Origin: Ecdyonurus torrentis
Lineage: Eukaryota; Arthropoda; Insecta; Ephemeroptera; Heptageniidae
NCBI GenBank assembly: GCA_949318235.1
Contig: OX439132.1
Span: 20,476,217 to 20,540,216 of the forward strand
Length of the DNA stretch: 64,000 bases
Direction: 5' to 3'
Below the pieces are notes generated by a model that worked only from the letters and a program-made list of their open reading frames with translations, had not been told where the DNA came from and searched no databases. Shown here one piece after another: positions 11,261 through 22,600 of the stretch. Each line of letters starts with the position of its first letter. Within the stretch, counting starts at the first letter, position 1. The position numbers were made by a program, and so were the translations under genes.

Positions 11261-12000
11261 ACATGGCATAGTTTTTTGTTATAAAATAAGATTCATTTCA
11301 TATAACTGAGAGCTTCCGTCATTTTTTTAATGACATTATCAATCAAAGGAGAAAATTACTTGATCTCATCACTGAGCAGTGTCTGGTCTTTTACTGCCCG
11401 ATTATGCAAGTGCTGGTTGTGAGTTGGTGAAGTGGGGTGGGGGTGGAATCAGGGAAGGAATGAATGTGAGTGAGGGAAAAGATGGGGAGGGGGGAGGGGT
11501 GCGGGAATAGGGTATATTTAAAAAAATATATTATTAGCGAGTATTATGAGTCCATAAGAGGTTTTCGCACGGCACAGAGTAATAGTTAGAATATTTCTGT
11601 AATACTGATATTATAACTGAGAACTTTCGTCACCGTAATGACATTTTCAATCAAAAAAGAAAATCACTGGAGCATATCACAGAGTTGCATGAAGCCATTG
11701 ATTGATAATGTTGTTACAATCATGAATGCTCTGACTTTTGTATCAGTTTTTATCAGTTATCACAGAAATATTATGTAGAGTATAATTTTAAATGTAGAAA
11801 CTGGGGTGATTTAATAAATGAAGAAATAATGATTATTTTGTTCACAGTAGTATTTTATTGATGACAAATTATTTTAATAATATATAAAACTATAATTATA
11901 ATAAATTAAGGATGATGAGAGAGAAGCTCTCATCCTAATATACATATTGCATTGTGAAGTTACATTTTGGACGTCCTCTAGGTGCACGTAACTAATATAA
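11261..12000. other. Gene-free stretch with a degenerate direct repeat and a G-rich tract
   Basis: Two diverged direct copies, near 11306-11380 and 11617-11690, share GAGAACTTTCGTCA-like and AATGACATT.TCAATCAAA phrases. Between them 11430-11510 is purine-rich on the + strand. No coding exon is supported. Confidence 0.5.
11484..11504 (+). other. Potential G-quadruplex motif
   Basis: Four G runs of at least three bases, separated by loops of one to three bases (GGGG, GGGGGG, GGGG, GGG), fit the standard intramolecular G-quadruplex pattern. An additional GGGGTGGGGG lies about 50 bp upstream. No gene is adjacent. Confidence 0.6.
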
Positions 12001-12006
12001 TAAGAT

Positions 12007-12068
12007 ATGTTTCTCCGAACAGAAGCAGAATAATTATGATCATCATAATTATTCGGCTTCTGAGAAAC

Positions 12069-12101
<33 letters not shown>

Positions 12102-12260
12102 TCGCAGGTCCGCTATATTGTACGATGTCCATTTGACCTTGAAAAATATTTTTTTCTGCAAATGGCCTGAAATGGAAAAATCCAAAATTTGGGGTCGATC
12201 CGATGAAATATATTTTTTCAATGTCAATTGGACATCGGACATTATAGCGGACCAACAACG
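12007..12260. repeat. Two hairpins around an (AT)n tract
   Basis: 12007-12070 is a hairpin with arms ATGTTTCTCCGAACAGAAGC / GCTTCTGAGAAACAT joined by a near-palindromic ATAATTATGATCATCATAAT core. An (AT)n run of about 30 bp follows. Then 12105-12250 has inverted arms reading GTCCGCTATATTGTACGATG and its near complement. All look like small non-coding transposon pieces. Confidence 0.65.
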
Positions 12261-12318
12261 ATATACATTGTTATCGTGATAAGATATATCACGAATTATG
12301 ATAACAGTACAAAACTCA

Positions 12319-13409
12319 TATCGACGAAATCAAATAGTAACCTCGTATCTCAGATTTTGATGTTTTCAAGTTTACAGTAGCACTGTAGCTCAGAAAAAAA
12401 TTACAAAAAAATAACTTTTATTTTATCCTAATAAGGCACATGTATTGCACATTACTTCAGCACAGTTTCAAACTTTTCCAGCTGATGGTGTCTTTGTAAT
12501 TAACTAATTAGTAACAAAAAATGACTTTTTTTGTGTAATTTTGAAAACAATGATTTGAAAAGTGCATTTCCTCTGAAAGTACATGAGATAAAAATTTCAA
12601 ACTCAAACAACCAATAAAGGAAATATTGATTATTCATGCCATGCATACAAAAAAGAATGGCAAACCAACCCCTTTGCCAAAATATGCAAAAAACGTAACT
12701 TTGTGACTACAAGGGGTTTAAAGCTGAAAATCACTTTAGGGGTAGAATTGTGTATTGGTAATATGAAATTATTCAAATTATTTTGTTAAGTTAGTTGTGG
12801 GAGGAAAAATATATTTATTTAAAAAGTATATGTACTCTGGGTTGCATTTTACAGGCTGATTGTGCTGCGGGCTGCATTTATTAGGCGCTCTCAAGAATTT
12901 TACATCATAATTTGGGGTTATTTTAAGGTTATTTCAATTAAAGTATCAAATCATTTTACCAATACAAATTTATGGCTCTAAACTCTAAATTTCAGCTTCT
13001 AAACCCTTGTAGTTTCAAAGTTACTTTTTTTGCATATTTTGGCAAAGGGGTTGGTTGCAATTTTTTTTTGTATGCATGGCATGAATAATCAATATTTCCT
13101 TTATTGGTTGTTTGAGTTTGAAATTTTTATCTCATGTACTTTCAGAGGAAATGCACTTTTCAAATCATTGTTTTCAAAATTACAAAAAAAAAAAAAAAAA
13201 AAATCATTTTTTGTAACTAATTAGTTATAATTACAAAGACACCATCAGCTGGAAAAGTTTGAAACTGTGCTGAAGTAATGTGCAATACATGTGCCTTAGG
13301 ATAAAATAAAAGTTATTTTTTTGTAATTTTTTTCTGAGCTACAGTGCTATTGTAAACTTGAAAACATCAAAATCTAAGATACGAAGTTACTATTTGATTT
13401 CGTCGATAT
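12319..13409. repeat. 1.09-kb element with about 415-bp terminal inverted repeats
   Basis: The left arm, about 12319-12733, and right arm, about 12987-13409, are inverted copies: TATCGACGAAATCAAATAGT opens one and its complement closes the other. Within the arms GCACATGTATTGCACATTAC and CATGCCATGCATACAAAAAA are matched. The central 250 bp is unique. There is no transposase frame; it is a non-autonomous foldback/MITE-like element. Confidence 0.85.
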
Positions 13410-14370
13410 ATGCAAATAATGTAAAGTACAATGAGTATATATTTAAAATATAAATCATTATGCTCTAAACTCTATGTTTATATACAGTATTCAAAACATA
13501 CAAAAATAAGATAAAGTATATTTCAACAGAAATGATCCTTATAATATACTGTATAACAACTCTGTGTATATAAGACCTCACGAACTCTCATACTGTGTGG
13601 TTGGCTACTAATTTATATTAATCCAGATGAACATGAATACAGCACTGAATCAGTCAATTTTAGCACCTCATCTTTATAGCCATATGGACAGCTGAGACTT
13701 TTAATTCATCAGAACGTTGAGAAGAAATAAGTATATAGCCCTTTGTTTACTTACAGCATGGATGAGAACTGCAATCATGAACTGCCCGATTCATTAACAT
13801 ATAATGTTATTAATATATATATTTTTTTTAGTGCTTAAATTTCAAAAAATATCCAAAGTACAGGAGTACAGGAGTCATGTACTCTTGAGAAAAACTGGTC
13901 TGAGGAGATTGCCTTGATGCTACCAAACTTCTTCTGTGCCGTGCCATTTGAGGCAGGTGTGGACTCTCTATCGGTCTGTGAGGCTCATTGAATATATGTA
14001 TACAGATAATGAGGAGCTGCCTCCACTTGCATGATCTGTCCATCCCTTGCTCTCCCTATGCTTTAAACAAAAGAAAGGTCCAAGCTAGAGTTGTGGAACA
14101 AACTTATTTTCCTATATAGTGCAATTTTATGTGGAATAGCACTGAAAATTTTATACATATTTGACACGTATGTAAAGGTAATGTAAGACCGTGTCCCACA
14201 CACAATAACACACATGCGATTACGTATAATAGTGTATATGTATATTTTGATACATATAATATAAAGTATGCATATTATTATATGATAAATATATATGTAT
14301 ACATATACACATACCATATTTTTGAGATATATACAACATAAATTATGAGCAGCATATAACCATGGTTTTA
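13410..14370. other. Gene-free stretch
   Basis: No exon is supported. The 71-codon frame on the - strand at 13828-14043 has no recognisable family. The interval ends in AT-rich dinucleotide runs, mostly TATA and CATA types, at 14210-14320. Confidence 0.4.
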
Positions 14371-15167
14371 TCCCTATTAAAAATTTCTAATTAGGATTTT
14401 CTAATTAGAAACATAAAAATTTTCTACTCAGATTTTGAGCAAATTTCTAATTAGAAATAATTCTAATTGGAAATAATTCTAATTAGAAATGTTCGATCTA
14501 ATTAGAAATAGACATTGCTTTAGAATTTTTTTCAAGTTTTGGTGAAAAGAACCAAAGTTAATTCGTAATTAATTAACAAATACTTACTATTTAAAATTTT
14601 AGATGACTGATCTGGGTATTTAAAATCAAGATACATCCAAAAACGCAAAAAAATTTCTAACGGGTTTGCAACTTTTCGAAAAAAACGCACTTTTTGGGCA
14701 AAAATAAAAAAACCCGAAATTTTTTTTTTCGTTGATTCTATTTACAGAATAAAAAATAAACACTATTTATTCTTATGTATTTTTTAATTTTTTGCATAGA
14801 ATCCTAGAAATTGTGTAAAATAAGTTTTTATATTTTTTATAAATATTACTAATTTACTTCTAATTAGAATCTTAATTCTAATTAGTCTTCTAATTAGAAT
14901 CTTGATTCTAATTAGACTTCTAATTAGAATCTTGATTCTAATTAGAACATAAAGCAAATCTTATTAGAATTGGTGCTTTTCCACTTAGAAATGGACCTTT
15001 ACTTCTAATTAGAAACTTGTTCTAATTAGAACATAGCAAATCTAATTAGAATATTACTTTTCTAATTAGAATAATGCAAAACTAATTAGAAATGGTGCTT
15101 TTCTGCCTAGATTTGGACCTTTCTAATTAGAAATCGTAATTAGAAATAATGAAATTTTTAATAGGGA
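14371..15167. mobile_element. TA-flanked TIR element loaded with TAATTAG motifs
   Basis: The ends are TCCCTATTAAAAATTTC and its complement GAAATTTTTAATAGGGA, and both are flanked by TA, as expected of Tc1/mariner-type insertions. The element is 797 bp and has no transposase. Subterminal DNA on both sides repeats TTCTAATTAGAA, itself a palindrome; I count about 18 TAATTAG words, concentrated at 14385-14515 and 14865-15150, leaving the middle free of them. TAATTA is the core recognised by many homeodomain proteins. That the repeats are transposase sites is the simpler alternative. Confidence 0.85.
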
Positions 15168-16280
15168 TATGCATAATATATTATGCATAACCATATGGCA
15201 CATGCCGCCCATCTTGTATGATACTTAATTGACTCATTGAGGAGAGTTTAAGTTGTGGTACTTATATTTGTTTAATAAATAAATAAAATATACTAAAACG
15301 CAAACTTATACCTTTTTTGTGTATGCCAAAATTTATGTTCTTCTTCCAGCTGAGCCGGACTTTTTGCCAGTTTTGTCATTTCACAGCAATAGCAATAACA
15401 CACACACTATGGGGATTAAATTTCCTAATTTTAGTCAAAATCATGGTCAAAAGATAAAGAGATTCAGGTAAAATTTATATTTAATTATTTTTAGGAGTCA
15501 TACACACTACTCTATTAATTAAATGGATTTAGGGCATTGTAAATTTAAAAAAATCCAATGTGGAAGCACAAAATTAAAAATTGCGCGGACTTTTCAAAAA
15601 CCGGATGTTTACATTTTTTAAAATCCAAGATGGCCGACCGTGGCGTATCGTACCTCTAGGATGGGTGGTTCGGATTTCCGCAAATGAGACAAACGTGTCG
15701 TCTCTAATTCCTCCGAGATTGTTACTTTCTGGCTGACTCTGTGAAGAGCAAATCGGAGCAAAAATGGCCGAAGTCAAGCAATGATCCTATTATTTATTTA
15801 GACTTGAATCTTTATCGGCATTTGGGAAGTCGCGCGAAATTTAAATATAGAAATTATATTGAACACTTTTCAATATTTGTCACCGAGTTTTTGAGGGGGA
15901 ATTAAAGATCACCCTTCGGAGGGGGGGGGGGTAGAAAAACAATGGAGTTGGTATATTTGGGGTGAAAATTTGACCAATACCTGGGGGGTAGTTTATTGGG
16001 GGTGAAAAACACCCAAAACTTGAAAAGTTTCCGTATTTGATGAAACTTCTTACTGGTGGAATCTTAATTTATCTATATATAACGCGTGACAATTAAATTT
16101 TCTACACTTATAATAATTTCTCGCCGGGGGATGGTTCACCCTTAAAATTCTCTCCGGTATCGATAGTACAAAAAAACGTTAATTTTAGGGTAACTTCGAC
16201 CTCGTAAGTGCAATGGTGACCACGCGGTACCCTGCACAAAAATATTGTTTTAAATCCATCCCTGCACCCAAGGGGTGTGG

Positions 16281-16341
<61 letters not shown>

Positions 16342-16665
16342 GCGGATATAGCCTCTTAAAAAAATTCGAATTACTTTTATTTTCATCTAAAAATAAATTT
16401 TGCTGCTAATTAAGCGCGCGCGCGCGCTTGCGTGATATATCGCGTGCGAAACGCAATATATAGTTTGTTTGTTAACAAATGCCAAAAAACCCTTGGGGTT
16501 AGTTCAACCTTTTTATTCGAATTTTCAAATTATAATATATATTTTTTAATTTAAATATATATTATTATACGATACGGCATTTGCCATGATCTCTTTTGAG
16601 AACAATTAATAGTGACAACTGCATTTTATATAAATTTACACCCGCACAGAGGTGTTTTGCCCTCT
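15168..16665. other. Gene-free stretch with simple repeats
   Basis: No exon is supported. It includes a poly(G) run near 15920, (AT)n of about 57 bp at 16282-16338, and a (GC)n run at about 16416-16428. The short frame at 15574-15777 on the - strand has no recognisable family. Confidence 0.4.
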
Positions 16666-16670
16666 CTTAA

Positions 16671-16683
16671 AACTCGATTTCTT

Positions 16684-16723
<40 letters not shown>

Positions 16724-17201
16724 TTCACATAACCAATATAACTACAAAAGCGATACACTTATACGTTTTAGAGTAGCCGAGAACGTGCTCACGTGTTCGT
16801 CAAATGGAGATGGGTAGGCCTATGACGCCAAGGCGTCCGTACGGCCTACCAATCTCCATTTTCCTCACACGCTGCGCGCGCTCGTTACTCGGATCGAAAT
16901 CCGATGTGGTGGGCCACAGAACTGTTTGAAGGCATGGCCGCTTATATGCAGTCAAATATGTCAAATAAATTATCTACATAAATTTTTTTTATTTTTTTTT
17001 TATCGTTTTTGGCCATATATGGGCATGGCCGCTTTAGCACTGTCTAAAAGTTTTTCTTCTCCATTACTAAAAATACGCGATCTGCTCAAAAAAAAAAAAT
17101 AAATAAAAAAAAAAATAAAACACCGCCTCGCTGTTCGACCCGCGCGAGGAGTCTCTTTTATAATATGAAGGCCGCTGTTTGTGTGTATATATGTATATAT
17201 A

Positions 17202-17268
<67 letters not shown>

Positions 17269-18916
17269 GAATAGAGATGGGTATATACATCGCGGGTGGT
17301 GCCTATATATAGACGTCTCAGAAATGTCTCGCTATATGTGTGTTACTTATATATATCTATGTATAAATTTTTAAAATATTTCCGAAAATAGCGCGCTGCG
17401 TGTATCCGTCGGCACTTTTCGACACAGAATCACAGGGTCCACGGAAAACGACCGCGGGGATGCCGAAAATAAAGACATCTTACTAAAAAAAAAAATAAAA
17501 AATGCGTCCAAAAACGGTGTTTTACCGATTTTTTAAAGTTCAAAGTGGCGCCAAAAATCGGCTATGGCGATTTTCGGCAATCTGACTGCTGTAATCGATT
17601 TATGGACGTATCCTTTGACACGTGCGTGAGATAAATGATTTTTGTTCAGTTTTGACCAAAACCACCCATTCTGGCCACGTTTCGACACGGAAGCAATAGT
17701 AATCGCCATATTTCGGCAAGTTACAGTGGCAGATCATCAAAATTTTTATGCAAGGTAGTTCCTAGGTATTTGTGACTGTTTGCGTCGAGAAAACTGCATT
17801 TTTCAAATAAGTTCTAATTTTTATCATTTTTTGAAAATTTTTGGCGTTTTTGGCAATAACTCGACGCCAAATCAACATAAAGTCAATGTTAATTTTGGAA
17901 AGCAACCAAAAAAATATTTAACAACAATGTTTCAAGTTTCATGGCCATGAGACGTTTTAAACGGAAGTAAATAGCAAAAGATCGTTCTTTTTTATAAAAA
18001 TGACAAGATTACCAAGGGGGTACCCTTCCTATTTTTTACGAAAAAACTTTTTGTCAGATTTTGGCAAAGTTGATGTCTACGTAGACCAAATCGAACTCGC
18101 TGATTCTGAAAATCCAACTTCCAAGCCCCAAATCCTATTACCAGTTGAACTGGGACCCTAAAACCAGCATTTTTTTACAATTTTTGAAGAACAACCGGAT
18201 GTTAAGTCTATTTAGGGGTGGGTGGAGGTTATTATAGGCAAACACATGTTTGAATCATAATGTAGGTTACATTTTATTTAAGTTTCACAAACATCGCGCG
18301 GCAAATTTTTTTTTTGCGATTTTTTGAATATAGTGCGTACGTGACGTAAGTGCTATATTGTTTTCAATATATCTATTCCCTATTCCCCTACTGCTTGCAG
18401 TCAGAGGTGTCGAAAAAAATCCGGATAAAAAATTATTGATCCGTTATATCCGATTTTATATCTGAATCACGATCCGCGCGGCGGATATATTGGATCCGGA
18501 TTTAAAACGGATCAGTGAATCCGGATAACTTTCTATCCGAAATACGGATTTTAATTTTATCCGGATCGTATATAATCTGGATAATTTTGATCCGGATCGA
18601 GATCCGGATTATATTCGGATAATATTGATCCGGATAATTTGATCAAGATCGTGATCCGTTTAATTTTTTCTACATTAATGACCCAATCACGATTTCATAT
18701 AATTATGATAAATATTAAGCGAAAAAAAATCTGGATTTCGATATCCGGATAAAAAATTATCCGTTATCCGATTTTCTATCCGGATCTCGATCCGGATACA
18801 TGAATAGATAATTTGATCCGGATTGTGATCCGGATTTAAAACGGATCAGTGAATCCGGATAATTTTCTCCAAAATTCGGATTTTAATTTTATCCGGATTT
18901 CGGCAGCACTAATATA

Positions 18917-18988
<72 letters not shown>

Positions 18989-19300
18989 TATATATATATT
19001 ATATATTAGTGCTGCCGAAATCCGGATATATATATATATATATATATAAAATATTAAATTGATATATATTATTTTTATGGTGGTAATTTTTAACCGTTTT
19101 TATAAACGGTTATCTGTTTTTTCCGCATATAAAATTATCCGAACTTGCCCAGCTCGCCGGACGCCAGAGAATATATATAGGCCCGATAAAAAAATGTGTG
19201 CGTCTTTTCTTAACTATAATATCTGAGGTACGCTATTGCAGTGCCATCTGCCGGCAGTTTGGTCAACCAAAACTTTGTCTCAGAGTTTGCGGAATGACGA
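16671..19300. repeat. 2.5-kb dispersed repeat, copy B
   Basis: This is the partner of copy A at 3721-6210 and lies in the same orientation, 12,950 bp downstream. Flanks differ on both sides, so it is an insertion or block duplication rather than a larger tandem. Differences are mostly longer (AT)n runs at 17190-17264 and 18911-19005. Here the ATCCGGAT part also carries a complete inverted repeat, ATTTCGGCAGCACTAATATA and its complement, around the AT run, whereas copy A keeps only half of it. Copy B ends about 330 bp before the ERI2 start codon. Confidence 0.8.
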
Positions 19301-19556
19301 ATGTTTCCTCTAGGATCGTTGACACGTGGACTGCTACAGCTGATTACAACAACAACACCAACATAAGAGAGTTTAAAAATAACTAAAAACACAAAATTAA
19401 TGTAAAAATATAAATTTTTTGTTATATTTTTATTAAAAAAATTATTAAAATATTAAAATTGTAAACTATAATGTTCTAAAATCATACAATAAACACTTTT
19501 TTTTTTTTTTTTTTTTTGTAGTTTGTTGTGTTGGTTTGGTTGGTTTATCTGTTTTT

Positions 19557-19571
19557 ATTTTCGCGCCAAAA
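19557..19571. promoter_or_regulatory. E2F-like site upstream of ERI2
   Basis: TTTTCGCGCCAAAAT contains the E2F/DP consensus TTTCGCGC and its reverse-side GCGCCAAAA in one overlapping site, about 65 bp upstream of the inferred ERI2 start codon. The placement fits a proximal promoter and would suggest cell-cycle-linked expression. It is a motif match only. Confidence 0.45.
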
Positions 19572-19632
19572 TCAGCTGTAAAATTTGTAAACAAAAATAA
19601 CGAAATGCTTTATTGAAGAAGTTAGTTTTGTA

Positions 19633-22600
19633 ATGAATAACATAAAACGCGATAAAGTTGTTTCTGAAACTTTGAAACTTGCCAGGTCAGCACGCATAAA
19701 TAATATTTTATAATATCAGTATGCCAGGAGAGGCGTATTCCGGGGGTGTTTTGGTGGTGCGGACCATGTAACATATAATGTATGCATATACTGTCTGTAT
19801 GTAATATGTACAGCTCTGGCCAAAAGTTCCCGAACGGGGCAGCGGCGGCCGCTGCATTTTCTCATAAAGATAACATTGTGTGGTTGCGGGCTGCCTATGC
19901 AAATCGTTCGGGAACTTTTGGCCAGAGCTGTACATGGTATGCATACATAGATATGCTAGTTTTCGGCCACTTAAATGTCTGGGCCACTTTTCGGCCACTT
20001 GTGATTTTAAAATTATTCTAGGAGACATAAGCACTTGAAATTCTGGCACACTATTGACAAAACATAAAACAAGACATATACATAATAACTTACTTTATGG
20101 TCCGGACTGATCCCTCCGTATAGGTCTGAAAAAACATGGGCAAAGGGGTTTTCCCCCCAACCTCTCTGGACCCCTCCTGTTGCAAAATCTTGGCTACGCC
20201 ACTGTGGAAAGTATATGTATCTATGTGTGTGTATCACTCACTGCTCACTGCACCCACTCTCTACCTTGTCCTGCGTGTTATATCTTGTGGCTATATGTTA
20301 CTATACATTTTAACGATTTATCCATATATCCCAATGCTTTTGTACGTGTAACTTATTCTGACGTTTGCGGTACAAAGAGAGTCACTAAGCTTATTTGTAA
20401 ACCCTGTTTTTTATAATGGGATTGTGCATTTATTAGAGGCAAGGTAACAAGTTTATGAACAAGCAGACTACAGATAATATAATATTCTGATCACATGCAT
20501 CTATACTAAGCACAAATCATAACCATACTATTTAGTCTCGAATCATTAATATTGATAATGCCGCTAGAGAACTGTGATTTTGGGATGTCCATGTTTGCAT
20601 GTTTGTTTAGCAGTATGCTTGCTGCATATGTACACATATGCTGTCAGTAAATAAATATAGATTTTGAAATCTTGATACAGAAATATATATGCATACCTGT
20701 TCTCCAAAATTTTACTGGTATATCTAGATAATTTTAAACTTTTAAATACCCAGTAAACCACAATTTTTTTACATTTACATTGCACGTACTTTTAGTCCTA
20801 TTCAAGAATGTCACTCCTATCACATGACGTCACTGGTACTGACGTTCGTGAATCGGACAAGTACACTTGCAATGAACAGCTCTGGCCAAAAGTTCCCGAA
20901 TGATTTGAATAGGCAATCCGCAATCACACTATGTATGTTATCTTTACAAGAAAACGCAGCGGCCGCCTCTGCCTTTTGTTCAAGAACTTTTGTCCAGAGC
21001 TGTACATGCAACAAAAAAAAAAAAAAAAAAAAAAATCTGATAATTGGAAAAATATAGACTTGGATCCAAGCTGATTATAATTTAAGCTTTGACCCCAGAA
21101 ATCAACTTTATTTTCTTTCTGTGTTATTATTATTACAGTATTACTATTCATTTTGCTATATGCCTATTGAATTAGATTTTGTGGATCTGTTTGTAAATGT
21201 AAGATCCAGATAAAATTTTGTCTGTGAAATCTAGATAGCTTGATCTGGACAAACTTTTATCCACAATAGAAATTTATCTTGATTTTAACAGTACTATACT
21301 GCGTACAGTATATCGATGTTGTTGCAAACAAAATGTATAATCTCGTTTTTTATCATGCAAAGCAAAATGTGTATTTTTTTTTATTTTTTATTTATTTATT
21401 TATTTTTTTTGTCGTGGTAAGCAAAATATCTATCTCGTTTTTTGTCACTGTTAGCAAAATGTGTAAGTCGTTTCCAAACATAATGTAGAGGCACTTGACG
21501 TAACGTACTGCTTCCCGTGACAAAAATCGAGATATACATTTTGCTTCATGTTATAAAAACAAGACCAACATTTTGCTCACAACAACATCAATATGCAAGT
21601 AAATATAATTCATTAATAATAAATACATACAGTATTTTTCCATCAAAGGATATAATTATTTGTGACAGAATCAGAGCACACATAGTTTCAACCATTGTAT
21701 CATGGTTTCGACCAGGGTTTCAGTTTAACTGACTTTAGCATGTCAGTATACGTATCAATAATGTAGATATACCTAAATTATTACTGTGTTTAATTTGCAT
21801 GGAATAATAAAATGGGGAAAAAATGAGCCATTTAATAGAATTTTTTTTATATTTTTGTTACAGGTCGTTGGGTCAGGTATGTAAAATATCATTTAAGATT
21901 CCAGTAAGCAAAAATGATTATAAGAAATGCAATCATCCTGTAAATAAAATGCAGCACCAGCCACTATTACCACTTTCTAATAATTCAAATCATGAAACTA
22001 CAAGTGGGTTAAAAAGACCTAGGGAGACACCATCTTGTGACAATGAATTAATGTGTAGCAAAATACAGAAGATCCAGGAAAACAATAGTACAAAACAACA
22101 AGGAGCGTCCATAAAAGTACTAAAAACTGTTGGTTTAATTACAAATAACAAAAGTAAGTTTTCTAAAAAATATATTTCGCACACTACATGCATATAATTT
22201 ACTATGTTATTGTTGCTGTTTTAATGTTTTACTGTATTTATTTATGTTGTAGCTAGTGACCTGAGCTATATACTTGTAATAGATTTTGAATCCACATGCT
22301 GGGAAAAAATGCAATTTATGAAAACTCCAGTAGAAATAATAGAATTCCCAGCTGTGTTAATGAATCTTAATACTGGTGTTATTGAAGATCAGTTTCAACA
22401 GTTTGTAATGCCAATTGAGCAGCCACAACTTAGTTATTTTTGTACAAAACTTACCGGTAAGTATGTAAGTTTCTATAATATATGCAGGCTTCATTAACAG
22501 ATATTGTGGAAAATAAACTATCCTGGTTAGGATTCTTGGTTAGGTACATGATAAATTTGAGGGAAAAAAAAGAGGATAGGATAAGACAAACCAGCAAGAG

